The notes beneath the pieces are model-generated. The model was not told where the DNA came from. It made no database searches and saw only the letters and a list, made by a program, of their open reading frames with translations. 64,000 bases of DNA, taken from positions 124,001 through 188,000 of the forward strand of contig NZ_JAKVTV010000004.1 of assembly GCF_022489035.1 (NCBI RefSeq). The letters run 5' to 3'. Positions 34,590-42,893 of this stretch are shown piece by piece. The translations under genes were made by a program, and so were the position numbers. The stretch comes from Christiangramia lutea (GTDB taxonomy: Bacteria > Bacteroidota > Bacteroidia > Flavobacteriales > Flavobacteriaceae). The stretch's first letter is position 1. Every line of letters starts with the position of its first letter.

Positions 34590-37500
34590 ATGAAATTAAA
34601 AAGTATGATAATGGTCTTTTTGACCATTTTTCAATTTGCATCCTTGGTAGCACAGGAAGATTCTGTGAGCGGTCTGGTAACCAGCTCTGCAGACGGTGAG
34701 CCTGTTTTTGGCGTCAATGTGCTGGTTAAAGGTACTAATCGGGGTACAACAACCGATTTTGAAGGAAATTATCAGATCGATGTAAATCAGGGGGAGATCC
34801 TGATTTTCTCTTCGATAGGTTTTGAAACCCAGGAAATCACCTATTCAGGACAATCTACCTTAAATGTTACTCTGGTGGAAGACCTGGAAAGCCTGGATGA
34901 GGTGGTAGTTACTTCATTCGGTATTGAGCAGGAAAAGAAATCACTGGGTTACGCGGTTCAGGAGATTGGTTCCGAAGAGATCACCAAAACGAAACAGCAA
35001 AATCTTGTAAGTGCTTTGCAAGGGCAGGCTGCTGGTGTGCAGGTTACCAATTCTGGAGGTGCGCCAGGTATGAGTGCAAGAATCATTATCAGGGGGGTTA
35101 ATTCCCTGGATCCTGGCGCCGATAATCAGCCTCTGTTTGTTATTGATGGGGTGCCTATCGATAACTCTACTATTGAATCTAATGGTACGCCACGTGGATT
35201 ATCTAACCGTGCCGCTGACATCAATCCTAACGATATCGAGTCTTTGAACATACTAAAAGGTGCTGCTGCAACCGCACTTTATGGGGTTAGAGCATCGAAC
35301 GGAGCAGTAATTATCACCACTAAAAAAGGTAAAGCAGGAAAAGTGAGGATCAATTTCAATACTTCTTTAGGTTTTGATGAGATCAATCAGTTTCCAGATT
35401 TCCAGGAAACTTATGGGCAAGGGTTCTCTGGAGAATATAACCCAGATTCGTTTTGGCCAAACTGGGGACCTTCCATGGAGGAGATCAACCAGATAGATCC
35501 AGACGTAAGGTTTTATGATATCTGGGATGATGCTATGAGAACAGGTGTGCAGATAGATAATAATATAAGTATTTCTGGTGGTAACGAGAAAGCTACATTC
35601 TATGGTTCTCTGGGTAGACTCGATCAGGAAGGGATCATTCCATTTAGTGATTGGGGAAGAACTTCAGCAAAATTAAGTGGAGAAGTTGTTTTTAGTGAAA
35701 AGTTCAGGTTTTCGGGAAATGTAAATTATACTGTAACCGGAGGTAATCGTGTTCCTCATGACAGGTTTATGGAGCGTCTTGTTTACTGGTCTCCAAATCA
35801 TGATGTAGAAGACTATATTAATGAAGATGGTACCATGAGAACCTACGGAAATACCAACCCGATCTATGATGCCAGATTTAGTACTTTTGAAGATGAGGTA
35901 AACCGAACTGTTGGTAACCTTCGTTTTACCTACAGTCCTTTTGAATGGCTTGATCTAACATATTTAGTAGGAACAGATTATTACAGTGATAAAAGAACCG
36001 AGATCACACCTGGGCCATTAGGAATCGACGGTGAGAATCCTTTGAGTAGCACTGGTTTTATTACTGAAACCAGGATTAACAGTCGGGATATTAACTCGAA
36101 CTTCTTCATTACTCTTAAAAACGACTGGACAGAAAAACTGAATACCACTTTGCGTCTTGGTAATGATGTTTTTGAAAGGGATTATGAAAGGGTAGATGCA
36201 ACTGGAGTTGAATTCGTGATCCCGGAGTTCTATGATCTAAGTTATGCGTCTCAGATTTCCAATTCTCAGGATAAAAGGAAAAGAAGGCTTGTTGGGTTGT
36301 ATGGTGATCTTATGGTGAATTACGATGAGACCTTATTTCTTAATGTTACAGCCAGAAATGACTGGACTTCTACACTTCCAATCGGGAATAATTCCTTCTT
36401 CTATCCTTCGGTTAACCTAGGTTACGTGTTTACTGAAAGTTTTGAACAACCAGACTGGTTTACCTTTGGTAAAATTAGAGGTTCCTGGGCCGAAGTAGGT
36501 AAGGATACCGATCCCTATTTAATTGGACAAACTTATGCTTCTCCTAGTGTATATCCATTGGGCGGTGAGGTAGGATTTACAAGATTTAGCCAGTTCGGTG
36601 ATCTTGAATTAAGGCCTGAAAAAACCACTGCCATCGAATTTGGTACAGACCTGAGATTTTTCGAAAACAGGTTAGGACTGGATGTGACCTGGTATAAGTC
36701 CAATAGTAAAGACCAGATTATTCCGGTTCCAGTAAGTGAAACAGCTGGTTTTTCTACCTTTGTTACCAATGCGGGGGAGATCGAAAACCAGGGATGGGAA
36801 TTCATCATAAGTGGTACTCCTGTTAGATCTGAAAATTTCAGATGGGATGTTTCTCTTAACGCGGCCTATAATCAGAATGAGGTTAAAAGCATTCGAGAAG
36901 GGATTGAAGAGATCGTGGTTGGAACCCAGTTTGGTTACGGCGGATCATCAGTTACCATTAAATTACTGGAGGGAGAGCCTTACGGTAATATTTTCGGAAC
37001 CAGTTATGCAAGACAGGGAGCAGACCCAAACAGTATCTATCTTAATGAAAGCTTACCTATTATTATAAGAGAAGATGGTTTTCCAGATAGAAATGGAAGC
37101 CAGTTAGTTCTGGGGAATACAACTCCTAAATGGATAGGTGGTTTGAAGAACGATTTCAGTTTCAAAGGTTTTGATCTTTCATTCCTGATCGATTTTAGAT
37201 CTGGAGTAGAGCAGTACAATCAGTATGATAACTTCTTTTCAGCTTTCGGTATTGCAGAATATACTCTTAACCGGAATGAAACTATTGTTTTTGATGGCTT
37301 TCTTGAAGATGGCTCTCCAAATACCCAGCCGGTTTGGCTAGGCCAGGGAGAAGGGCCTGACGGAAGAAATTATGGTGCTGGTTTCTATAGGAATATCTAC
37401 CGTACTGTAAGTGAGAACTTCGTTCAGGACGCTTCCTTTATAAAGCTTAGAAATATTACTTTAGGATATAACTTTCAGGGTAATATTCTGGATGTTCTAC

Positions 37501-37676
37501 CATTCGAATCGGCAAGAATGTCGGTTGCTGCGAATAATATTATCCTTTATACGCCCTGGGATGGATTTGATCCTGAGTCATTCAGCTCGGGTGCAGGAGG
37601 GAATGCGACAGGTTTAACAGGACTGGGTTATCCAGGTGTTAGAAGCTTTTTCTTTACACTAAACCTTGGACTTTAA
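34590..37676 (+). CDS. SusC/RagA family TonB-dependent outer-membrane transporter
   Basis: A 1028-residue protein. Signal peptide (1-21), CarboxypepD_reg-like domain (about 25-100, with VSGLVTSSADGEPVFGVNVL), TonB-dependent plug with the SusC signature (about 115-235, FVIDGVPIDN and ILKGAAATALYGVRASNGAVIITTKKG in parts), then the 22-strand barrel ending in FFFTLNLGL. SusC proteins import oligosaccharides, peptides or other oligomers with a SusD lid. The partner gene starts 18 bases later. No carbohydrate-active gene is adjacent; the neighbours are wall hydrolases, so the substrate may be a peptide or muropeptide (inference). Confidence 0.95.
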   Translation: MKLKSMIMVFLTIFQFASLVAQEDSVSGLVTSSADGEPVFGVNVLVKGTNRGTTTDFEGNYQIDVNQGEILIFSSIGFETQEITYSGQSTLNVTLVEDLESLDEVVVTSFGIEQEKKSLGYAVQEIGSEEITKTKQQNLVSALQGQAAGVQVTNSGGAPGMSARIIIRGVNSLDPGADNQPLFVIDGVPIDNSTIESNGTPRGLSNRAADINPNDIESLNILKGAAATALYGVRASNGAVIITTKKGKAGKVRINFNTSLGFDEINQFPDFQETYGQGFSGEYNPDSFWPNWGPSMEEINQIDPDVRFYDIWDDAMRTGVQIDNNISISGGNEKATFYGSLGRLDQEGIIPFSDWGRTSAKLSGEVVFSEKFRFSGNVNYTVTGGNRVPHDRFMERLVYWSPNHDVEDYINEDGTMRTYGNTNPIYDARFSTFEDEVNRTVGNLRFTYSPFEWLDLTYLVGTDYYSDKRTEITPGPLGIDGENPLSSTGFITETRINSRDINSNFFITLKNDWTEKLNTTLRLGNDVFERDYERVDATGVEFVIPEFYDLSYASQISNSQDKRKRRLVGLYGDLMVNYDETLFLNVTARNDWTSTLPIGNNSFFYPSVNLGYVFTESFEQPDWFTFGKIRGSWAEVGKDTDPYLIGQTYASPSVYPLGGEVGFTRFSQFGDLELRPEKTTAIEFGTDLRFFENRLGLDVTWYKSNSKDQIIPVPVSETAGFSTFVTNAGEIENQGWEFIISGTPVRSENFRWDVSLNAAYNQNEVKSIREGIEEIVVGTQFGYGGSSVTIKLLEGEPYGNIFGTSYARQGADPNSIYLNESLPIIIREDGFPDRNGSQLVLGNTTPKWIGGLKNDFSFKGFDLSFLIDFRSGVEQYNQYDNFFSAFGIAEYTLNRNETIVFDGFLEDGSPNTQPVWLGQGEGPDGRNYGAGFYRNIYRTVSENFVQDASFIKLRNITLGYNFQGNILDVLPFESARMSVAANNIILYTPWDGFDPESFSSGAGGNATGLTGLGYPGVRSFFFTLNLGL

Positions 37677-37694
37677 AAATTAAAAAATTAGGAT

Positions 37695-39107
37695 ATGAAA
37701 TTTAGAATAAAAAAATACAAATACGTAATCCTCGCCTGTGCCTTTGCGTTTACATCATGCGATGATTACCTGGACATAAATGATAATCCAAATAACCCAA
37801 CAGAAGCACCTCTGGCCGGGTTAATGGTGAATTCTACCTATGAAACTTCCCAGAACACCTTTAGGATGGGGGATATAACAACTAATTATGTGCAATATTT
37901 AGCTTCGCCCAATGAGGCCAGTGCTTCTGATGTTATGGAGCCTGTGAGTTATAGTGGTACCTGGGGTTCTTTATATAATGTAATGACCGATATTAATGAC
38001 CTTATTCTGAAAGCTCAGGATGAGGAGGCCAATCATTATGAAGGAATCGGGCAGATCCTTATGGCTTATAATCTGGCGTTAACAGTAGATGCCTGGGGAG
38101 ATGTTCCTTATACCGAAGGCTTTAATTTTGTTACGGTAACTCCATCTTATGATGATGACTCGCAGTTATATAGTGAGATTATTTCCCTTCTAGATAGTGG
38201 TATGGCTAATCTTTCTATGGAAACCAGTGCTTCTGTTGGTGGTGATGACTTTATCTATAATGGAGATGCTGATAAATGGATGAAATTTGCCTATATGTTA
38301 AAGGCAAGATATCTGAATCATTACAGTGAGACGGGAAATTACGATCCTAACGCAGTTCTGTCGGCACTTGAAAATGGTTTCGATGGCAATGAGGATGATG
38401 CTCAAATGGAGTATTTTGTTGAATCTATCAATCCATGGGCAGATGTAGCAATAGATAATGCCAATCTTTTCCTTGGTGGCTGGATCTCTGAGCAATTTAT
38501 TGAGTCTTTAGACGGAACCCTTTACGGAGTTGAAGATCCCAGATTGCCTTTGATGGTTGGAGCAACAGATGATGGAGAGTATATAGGTACGGTAAACGGA
38601 GCTGGAAGGGGTGATGCGCCAGAGCAAGGTGCAAGATCTGTTCTGGAGGAAGGAGATTTTTATACTACCAGGCAGGGCCCTGTTTTGATCGCTACTTATG
38701 CTGAACAAAAGTTCATTGAAGCTGAGGCTGCCTTCGGAATCGATAAAGCTCGTTCTTATCAGGCTTACCTGGATGGGATAAGAGCTCATATGACCAAGGT
38801 AGGAGTTGAATCTACCGAAATTGATGCTTATATCAGCAATCCTGAAGTAAGTATGGGGGTGGATAGCTTTACCATTGATGATATTTTCAAGGAAAAATGG
38901 GTGGCTCTGTTCCTTAATCCCGAAGCCTGGGTAGATGCCCGCCGTTACGATTATGGCTATGAGGATTTTGATCTTCCTGAGAATCTGAATCCAGACCTGG
39001 GAGGAATGTTCATTAGAAGGCTGGCTTACCCAGATTCTGAAGTAAGCAGAAATGGAAATAATGTTCCTGATGTTACTTTGTTGGATCCTGTTTTCTGGGA
39101 TGAATAA
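37695..39107 (+). CDS. SusD/RagB family surface lipoprotein (SusD-like_2 type)
   Basis: A 470-residue lipoprotein with lipobox FTSC (Cys22) followed by Asp-Asp, as in surface-exported lipoproteins. The opening DDYLDINDNPNNPTEAP and the segments GQILMAYNLALTVDAWGDVPYTEGF (in parts) and FIEAEAAF are typical of the SusD-like_2 group. SusD caps the SusC barrel and binds the incoming ligand. The SusD-like_2 group is often found with SusC proteins that do not belong to polysaccharide loci. A terminator follows. Confidence 0.93.
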   Translation: MKFRIKKYKYVILACAFAFTSCDDYLDINDNPNNPTEAPLAGLMVNSTYETSQNTFRMGDITTNYVQYLASPNEASASDVMEPVSYSGTWGSLYNVMTDINDLILKAQDEEANHYEGIGQILMAYNLALTVDAWGDVPYTEGFNFVTVTPSYDDDSQLYSEIISLLDSGMANLSMETSASVGGDDFIYNGDADKWMKFAYMLKARYLNHYSETGNYDPNAVLSALENGFDGNEDDAQMEYFVESINPWADVAIDNANLFLGGWISEQFIESLDGTLYGVEDPRLPLMVGATDDGEYIGTVNGAGRGDAPEQGARSVLEEGDFYTTRQGPVLIATYAEQKFIEAEAAFGIDKARSYQAYLDGIRAHMTKVGVESTEIDAYISNPEVSMGVDSFTIDDIFKEKWVALFLNPEAWVDARRYDYGYEDFDLPENLNPDLGGMFIRRLAYPDSEVSRNGNNVPDVTLLDPVFWDE

Positions 39108-39126
39108 GAATTAAAAAATTTTAAAG

Positions 39127-39154
39127 GCCCTGTTTAAAGCACAGGGCTTTTTTT
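39127..39154 (+). terminator. Terminator after the SusCD pair
   Basis: GCCCTGT and ACAGGGC form a 7-base-pair stem with a 7-base loop, followed by seven T. It separates SusCD from the amidase-M14 pair, so these are probably two transcripts. Confidence 0.85.
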
Positions 39155-39169
39155 GTTTAAAGAAGTTTT

Positions 39170-39829
39170 ATGAAAATAATTAGATCAATATTTATAGTTT
39201 TTTGCCTGGGGCTCATTTCCTGTAAATCATCCAGGATAGTAGATAAACCAATAGAGTTTGAGCGAGATCGTATCGATCTTTCATTGGCCTATATGCAGGA
39301 TCGCTATGGGCTTAAAAAAGCTGCACCTAAGATCGATCCAAAGATGATTGTATTGCATTGGACAGCAATTCCAACTCTTGAAGGTTCTTTTAATGCATTT
39401 AAGAACTCTACGCTGCCACAATCGCGGGAAGCTATTTCCGGAGCTAGTCAGCTTAATGTTTCTTCTCATTTCCTGGTAGACAGGGACGGCACTATTTATA
39501 GGTTAATGCCTGAAACTTTAATGGCTCGTCATGTAATTGGTTTGAATCATACCGCCATTGGAGTTGAAAATGTTGGAGGTACAGAAGAAACTCCTCTGAC
39601 CGAAGCTCAGCTTCAAGCGAACATCTGGTTAGTGAAATACCTTAAGAAAAAATATGATATTGAATATCTTTTAGGTCATTATGAATATATCAATTTTGAA
39701 GATCATGAACTTTGGTTGGAAGTTGATGATGCTTATAGAACAAAAAAAACAGATCCAGGAAAACAATTCATGCAAGATGTTCGTAAAGCTGTGAAAAATC
39801 TTAATTTTAAACCGGTTCCAGAAAAATAG
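39170..39829 (+). CDS. N-acetylmuramoyl-L-alanine amidase (Amidase_2), lipoprotein
   Basis: A 219-residue lipoprotein (lipobox LISC, Cys18) with an Amidase_2/AmpD-like domain. Expected zinc ligands are His63 (VLHWTA), His170 (LLGHYEY) and Asp195 (TDPG); Glu133 (GVEN) fits the catalytic acid. It cleaves the bond between MurNAc and L-Ala. The lipid anchor puts it in the envelope, unlike cytoplasmic AmpD. It lies 4 bases before the M14 gene and so is co-transcribed with it. Confidence 0.88.
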   Translation: MKIIRSIFIVFCLGLISCKSSRIVDKPIEFERDRIDLSLAYMQDRYGLKKAAPKIDPKMIVLHWTAIPTLEGSFNAFKNSTLPQSREAISGASQLNVSSHFLVDRDGTIYRLMPETLMARHVIGLNHTAIGVENVGGTEETPLTEAQLQANIWLVKYLKKKYDIEYLLGHYEYINFEDHELWLEVDDAYRTKKTDPGKQFMQDVRKAVKNLNFKPVPEK

Positions 39830-39833
39830 AGAT

Positions 39834-41312
39834 ATGAAAAAGAATATTTTAAGCCAGCTTTTGCTCTTGGTATTTGTTCTTGCAGGTGTAAAGACTGAAG
39901 CGCAGAATGTTCAATTTGCTCAAGATCTTGAAGCTGAATATGAGCAATTCAGGGAAGAGAATATAAACTCAAGAAGATTTAAACACGATGATATTCTTCC
40001 TCTTATCGAGAATTATAATGGACAGCAAGGTTTTCAAGTTCAGGAGGTGGGAGAATCTATAGAAGGCAGAAGTCTTCACCTGGTAAGTTTAGGTAAAGGT
40101 GAAACCGATGTTTTTCTCTGGTCGCAGATGCATGGAGATGAATCCACCGCTACCATGGCAATTTTCGATATTCTGAACTTTTTTGAATCTGGTGAATTCG
40201 AAGAGGAAAAAGCAGAGACGCTCTTAAATTTAAAAATTCACTTTCTGCCAATGTTAAACCCAGACGGTGCCGAAAAATTCACTAGACGTAACGCCCTGGG
40301 AATCGATATTAACAGGGATGCTTTAAGACTCCAGTCTCCAGAAGCAAAAACTTTAAAAAGAATTAGGGATAGTCTTGATGCAGATTTTGGTTTTAATCTG
40401 CATGATCAAAGCAAATATTACAACGCGGAAAGAACTGAAAAGCCTGCAACAATTTCCTTTCTGGCTCCGGCCTACAATTATGAAAAGGATATCAATGAGG
40501 TTCGTGGAAATGCCATGAAAGTAATTGTTCAAATGAATAGAGTTCTTCAGAAGTTCGCGCCGGGTCAGATAGGTAGGTATAATGACGATTTTGAGCCAAG
40601 AGCTTTTGGTGATAATATTCAGAAATGGGGAACCAGTACTATTCTTATAGAATCCGGAGGTTATCCTGATGATCCCGAAAAGCAGGAAATTCGAAAACTG
40701 AACTTTGTGAGTATACTTTCTGCCTTATATGCTATTGCAACCGAAGATTATAAATCTGCTGAAATTTCAGATTATGAGAATATTCCGAATAACGACAGGA
40801 TGTTATTTGACCTAAAGGTAACCGCAATTAATTATAAGTTGAATGGAGAGTCTTATATTCTTGACCTGGGAATAAACAGGTTTGAAAATGATTTGAGTGG
40901 TAATTCTGAATTCTATTATTCAGGAAGAGTGGTGGATCAGGGGGATCTTTCCACGAGCTACGGTTATGAAAAGATTGACGCATCTAGTATGGAGTTTAAA
41001 TTCGGTAAAGTTTATCCTGATAAAGTAACTTCGGAAGAAGAGCTGTCTAAACTTGATCCGAAGGAACTTTTAAAAAAGGGATATGCCTATATTACTGTAG
41101 ATTCCACGCTATTGGATAATAGTCATTCAGATTATCCTCTTAACCTGGTTTCTGAAGGGTTTGCTCCGAAAAATGAAATTCTTAAACCAGGAATAGCCGC
41201 AAACTTTTTCCTCTACAAAGATGGGAAGGTAGAGTATGCTGTTATCAATGGTTTTATTTCAGACCTGGAAGATCCCGTGAAGCAAATTAAGAACAGCCTT
41301 ATTCTTAAATAG
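39834..41312 (+). CDS. M14 family zinc carboxypeptidase, secreted
   Basis: A 492-residue protein with signal peptide (1-23). The zinc motif is HxxE (His100, Glu103 in QMHGDEST) with His190 (NLHDQ); Asn160-Arg161 (DINRD) fits the substrate carboxylate site and Glu273 (ILIESGG) the catalytic base. The M14 domain covers about 50-300; the C-terminal 190 residues are of unknown type. M14 enzymes include digestive carboxypeptidases and gamma-D-Glu-DAP peptidases of the wall. The pairing with an amidase favours a wall or peptide role. Confidence 0.85.
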   Translation: MKKNILSQLLLLVFVLAGVKTEAQNVQFAQDLEAEYEQFREENINSRRFKHDDILPLIENYNGQQGFQVQEVGESIEGRSLHLVSLGKGETDVFLWSQMHGDESTATMAIFDILNFFESGEFEEEKAETLLNLKIHFLPMLNPDGAEKFTRRNALGIDINRDALRLQSPEAKTLKRIRDSLDADFGFNLHDQSKYYNAERTEKPATISFLAPAYNYEKDINEVRGNAMKVIVQMNRVLQKFAPGQIGRYNDDFEPRAFGDNIQKWGTSTILIESGGYPDDPEKQEIRKLNFVSILSALYAIATEDYKSAEISDYENIPNNDRMLFDLKVTAINYKLNGESYILDLGINRFENDLSGNSEFYYSGRVVDQGDLSTSYGYEKIDASSMEFKFGKVYPDKVTSEEELSKLDPKELLKKGYAYITVDSTLLDNSHSDYPLNLVSEGFAPKNEILKPGIAANFFLYKDGKVEYAVINGFISDLEDPVKQIKNSLILK

Positions 41313-41365
41313 GTATGAAATTTTTATTCGGTCTGGGTTCTTTATTTTAGAAGTACAAGTTTGCT

Positions 41366-41373
41366 TATCTTTG
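41366..41373 (+). promoter_or_regulatory. -7 promoter box of queE
   Basis: TATCTTTG is an exact TAnnTTTG match and ends six bases before the ATG at 41380. Transcription should begin at or within one or two bases of the start codon, giving a leaderless mRNA. Confidence 0.65.
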
Positions 41374-41379
41374 CAGGCT

Positions 41380-42012
41380 ATGATTTCAGAAGAGACAAAA
41401 GAGCTGGTAGATAGAGGTATAATGCTTCCGTTGATGGAAGAATTCTATACTATTCAGGGGGAAGGATATCACAAAGGAACTGCGGCCTATTTTATAAGGA
41501 TTGGTGGTTGTGATGTAGGTTGCCACTGGTGTGATGTGAAGGAAAGCTGGGATGCTGAGGTTCATCCGCCAACGCATATTGGTCAGATCGTTGAAAATGC
41601 AACCAGATATAGTAAAACCATTGTTATTACCGGTGGAGAGCCTTTAACCTGGGATATGACTGAGTTGACCGGAAATCTAAAAAAGCAGGGTTGTGATATT
41701 CATATTGAAACTTCCGGTGCGTATGACCTTACCGGAACCTGGGACTGGATTTGTCTTTCGCCAAAAAAAATCAAACTTCCTAAACCTGAAATTTATTCAA
41801 AAGCCCATGAGCTTAAAGTGATTGTTTTCAATAAACATGACTTTAAATTTGCCGAAGAGCAAGCAGCCAAGGTAAGTGAAGATTGTATTCTTTATTTACA
41901 GCCTGAATGGAGTAACCGGGAAAAAATGATTCCGATGATCGTTGATTATGTCATGCAAAATCCTAAATGGAAAGTCTCGTTACAAACACATAAATATCTT
42001 AATATCCCATAA
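41380..42012 (+). CDS. queE: 7-carboxy-7-deazaguanine synthase QueE
   Basis: A 210-residue radical SAM enzyme. The cluster motif CX3CX2C (Cys44, Cys48, Cys51 in GGCDVGCHWCDVKESW) and the opening FYTIQGEGYHKGTAAYFIR (in parts) identify QueE, which makes the 7-deazaguanine core of queuosine. ITGGEP holds the SAM-binding GGE motif. An in-frame TTG at 41371 is rejected because it is part of the promoter box. No other queuosine gene is in the window. A terminator follows. Confidence 0.93.
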   Translation: MISEETKELVDRGIMLPLMEEFYTIQGEGYHKGTAAYFIRIGGCDVGCHWCDVKESWDAEVHPPTHIGQIVENATRYSKTIVITGGEPLTWDMTELTGNLKKQGCDIHIETSGAYDLTGTWDWICLSPKKIKLPKPEIYSKAHELKVIVFNKHDFKFAEEQAAKVSEDCILYLQPEWSNREKMIPMIVDYVMQNPKWKVSLQTHKYLNIP

Positions 42013-42014
42013 AA

Positions 42015-42037
42015 AAAACGCCCTCTAGGGGCGTTTT
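42015..42037. terminator. Bidirectional terminator between queE and the DUF2911 gene
   Basis: AAAACGCCC and GGGCGTTTT form a 9-base-pair stem with a 5-base loop; A-rich and T-rich flanks allow use by both convergent genes. Confidence 0.85.
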
Positions 42038-42059
42038 CAATTTAAATCTCTTTACTCTT

Positions 42060-42638
42060 CTAATTAGCGTTTTTAAACGGAACTTTTACATAGCTTTCGT
42101 CCCATCCAATTAAAAGATCTGCTCCATCACCAGATTCCTGAAATGCCATAGATAGCGATTCGATTGTATTAGGCGCCTGTCTTACAGGAACCGTAATTCT
42201 TACCTTGTCTTCTTTTTCAGAATATTCGTAGGCTCCCCAGGTATTGGTCTTGCTGTTAAGAATTACCGTCCATTCTGTTTCACCAGGTATGGTATAGAGG
42301 GTATAGGTGCCTGCATCTATAACTTCATCTGCAACTTTCATCTTTTTATAAAGAGTAAGTTCAGTAGCTTCGTTAGCTCCGGTTCTCCAGACTTCACCAT
42401 ATGGAATAAGTTTTCCGAAGATCTCACGATTTCTTTTTTGAGGACGGCTATAAATAACTCTGGCTACTGCCGCATCGTCCTGATCTTTGTACATTGCTAG
42501 ATCCATTGGGCTGGCATCCATTTTTGAAAATTTCAATTCCTCTTTAGAGAAATTTACTTTATCATCCTCCTGTGCATTTGTAGGGTTAGATATAAATAAA
42601 CAAATAGCGCTTAAACTTCCTATAATAAGCCTTTTCAT
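42060..42638 (-). CDS. DUF2911 family exported protein
   Basis: A 192-residue protein with a signal peptide (1-22, cut near TNAQ). The segments ARVIYSRPQKRNREIFG, YGEVWRTGANEATEL and AGTYTLYTIPGETEW identify the DUF2911 family, common in Bacteroidetes and of unknown function. The predicted fold is mostly beta. It stands alone between the queE terminator and a 255-base AT-rich region before asnB. Confidence 0.88.
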   Translation of the reverse strand: MKRLIIGSLSAICLFISNPTNAQEDDKVNFSKEELKFSKMDASPMDLAMYKDQDDAAVARVIYSRPQKRNREIFGKLIPYGEVWRTGANEATELTLYKKMKVADEVIDAGTYTLYTIPGETEWTVILNSKTNTWGAYEYSEKEDKVRITVPVRQAPNTIESLSMAFQESGDGADLLIGWDESYVKVPFKNAN

Positions 42639-42893
42639 AAGTTTTGTATTGATTTATAATTTTTAATAAAGATAAATGAAGCATCCTGTAGGCCTTGTTA
42701 AAAAAGAATAAAGGTGCTGTTAAAGTTTACTTTTTTACGAATGAAAGAATTCTAGCTATATTTTAAATTTATACTTATAAATTATATCTAAATAACACAT
42801 ATTGGTATAATATAAATACTTATTAGTGGTTTATTGTTTTATGTAGATAAGTATAACTACATATTTGTATTATAATTATAAATAATATAAGTC

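Noticed and set aside
42639-42893. AT-rich 255-base gap before asnB as a possible origin or mobile element scar
   Set aside because: It is plain AT-rich DNA without repeats, boxes or inverted ends; most likely a promoter region.
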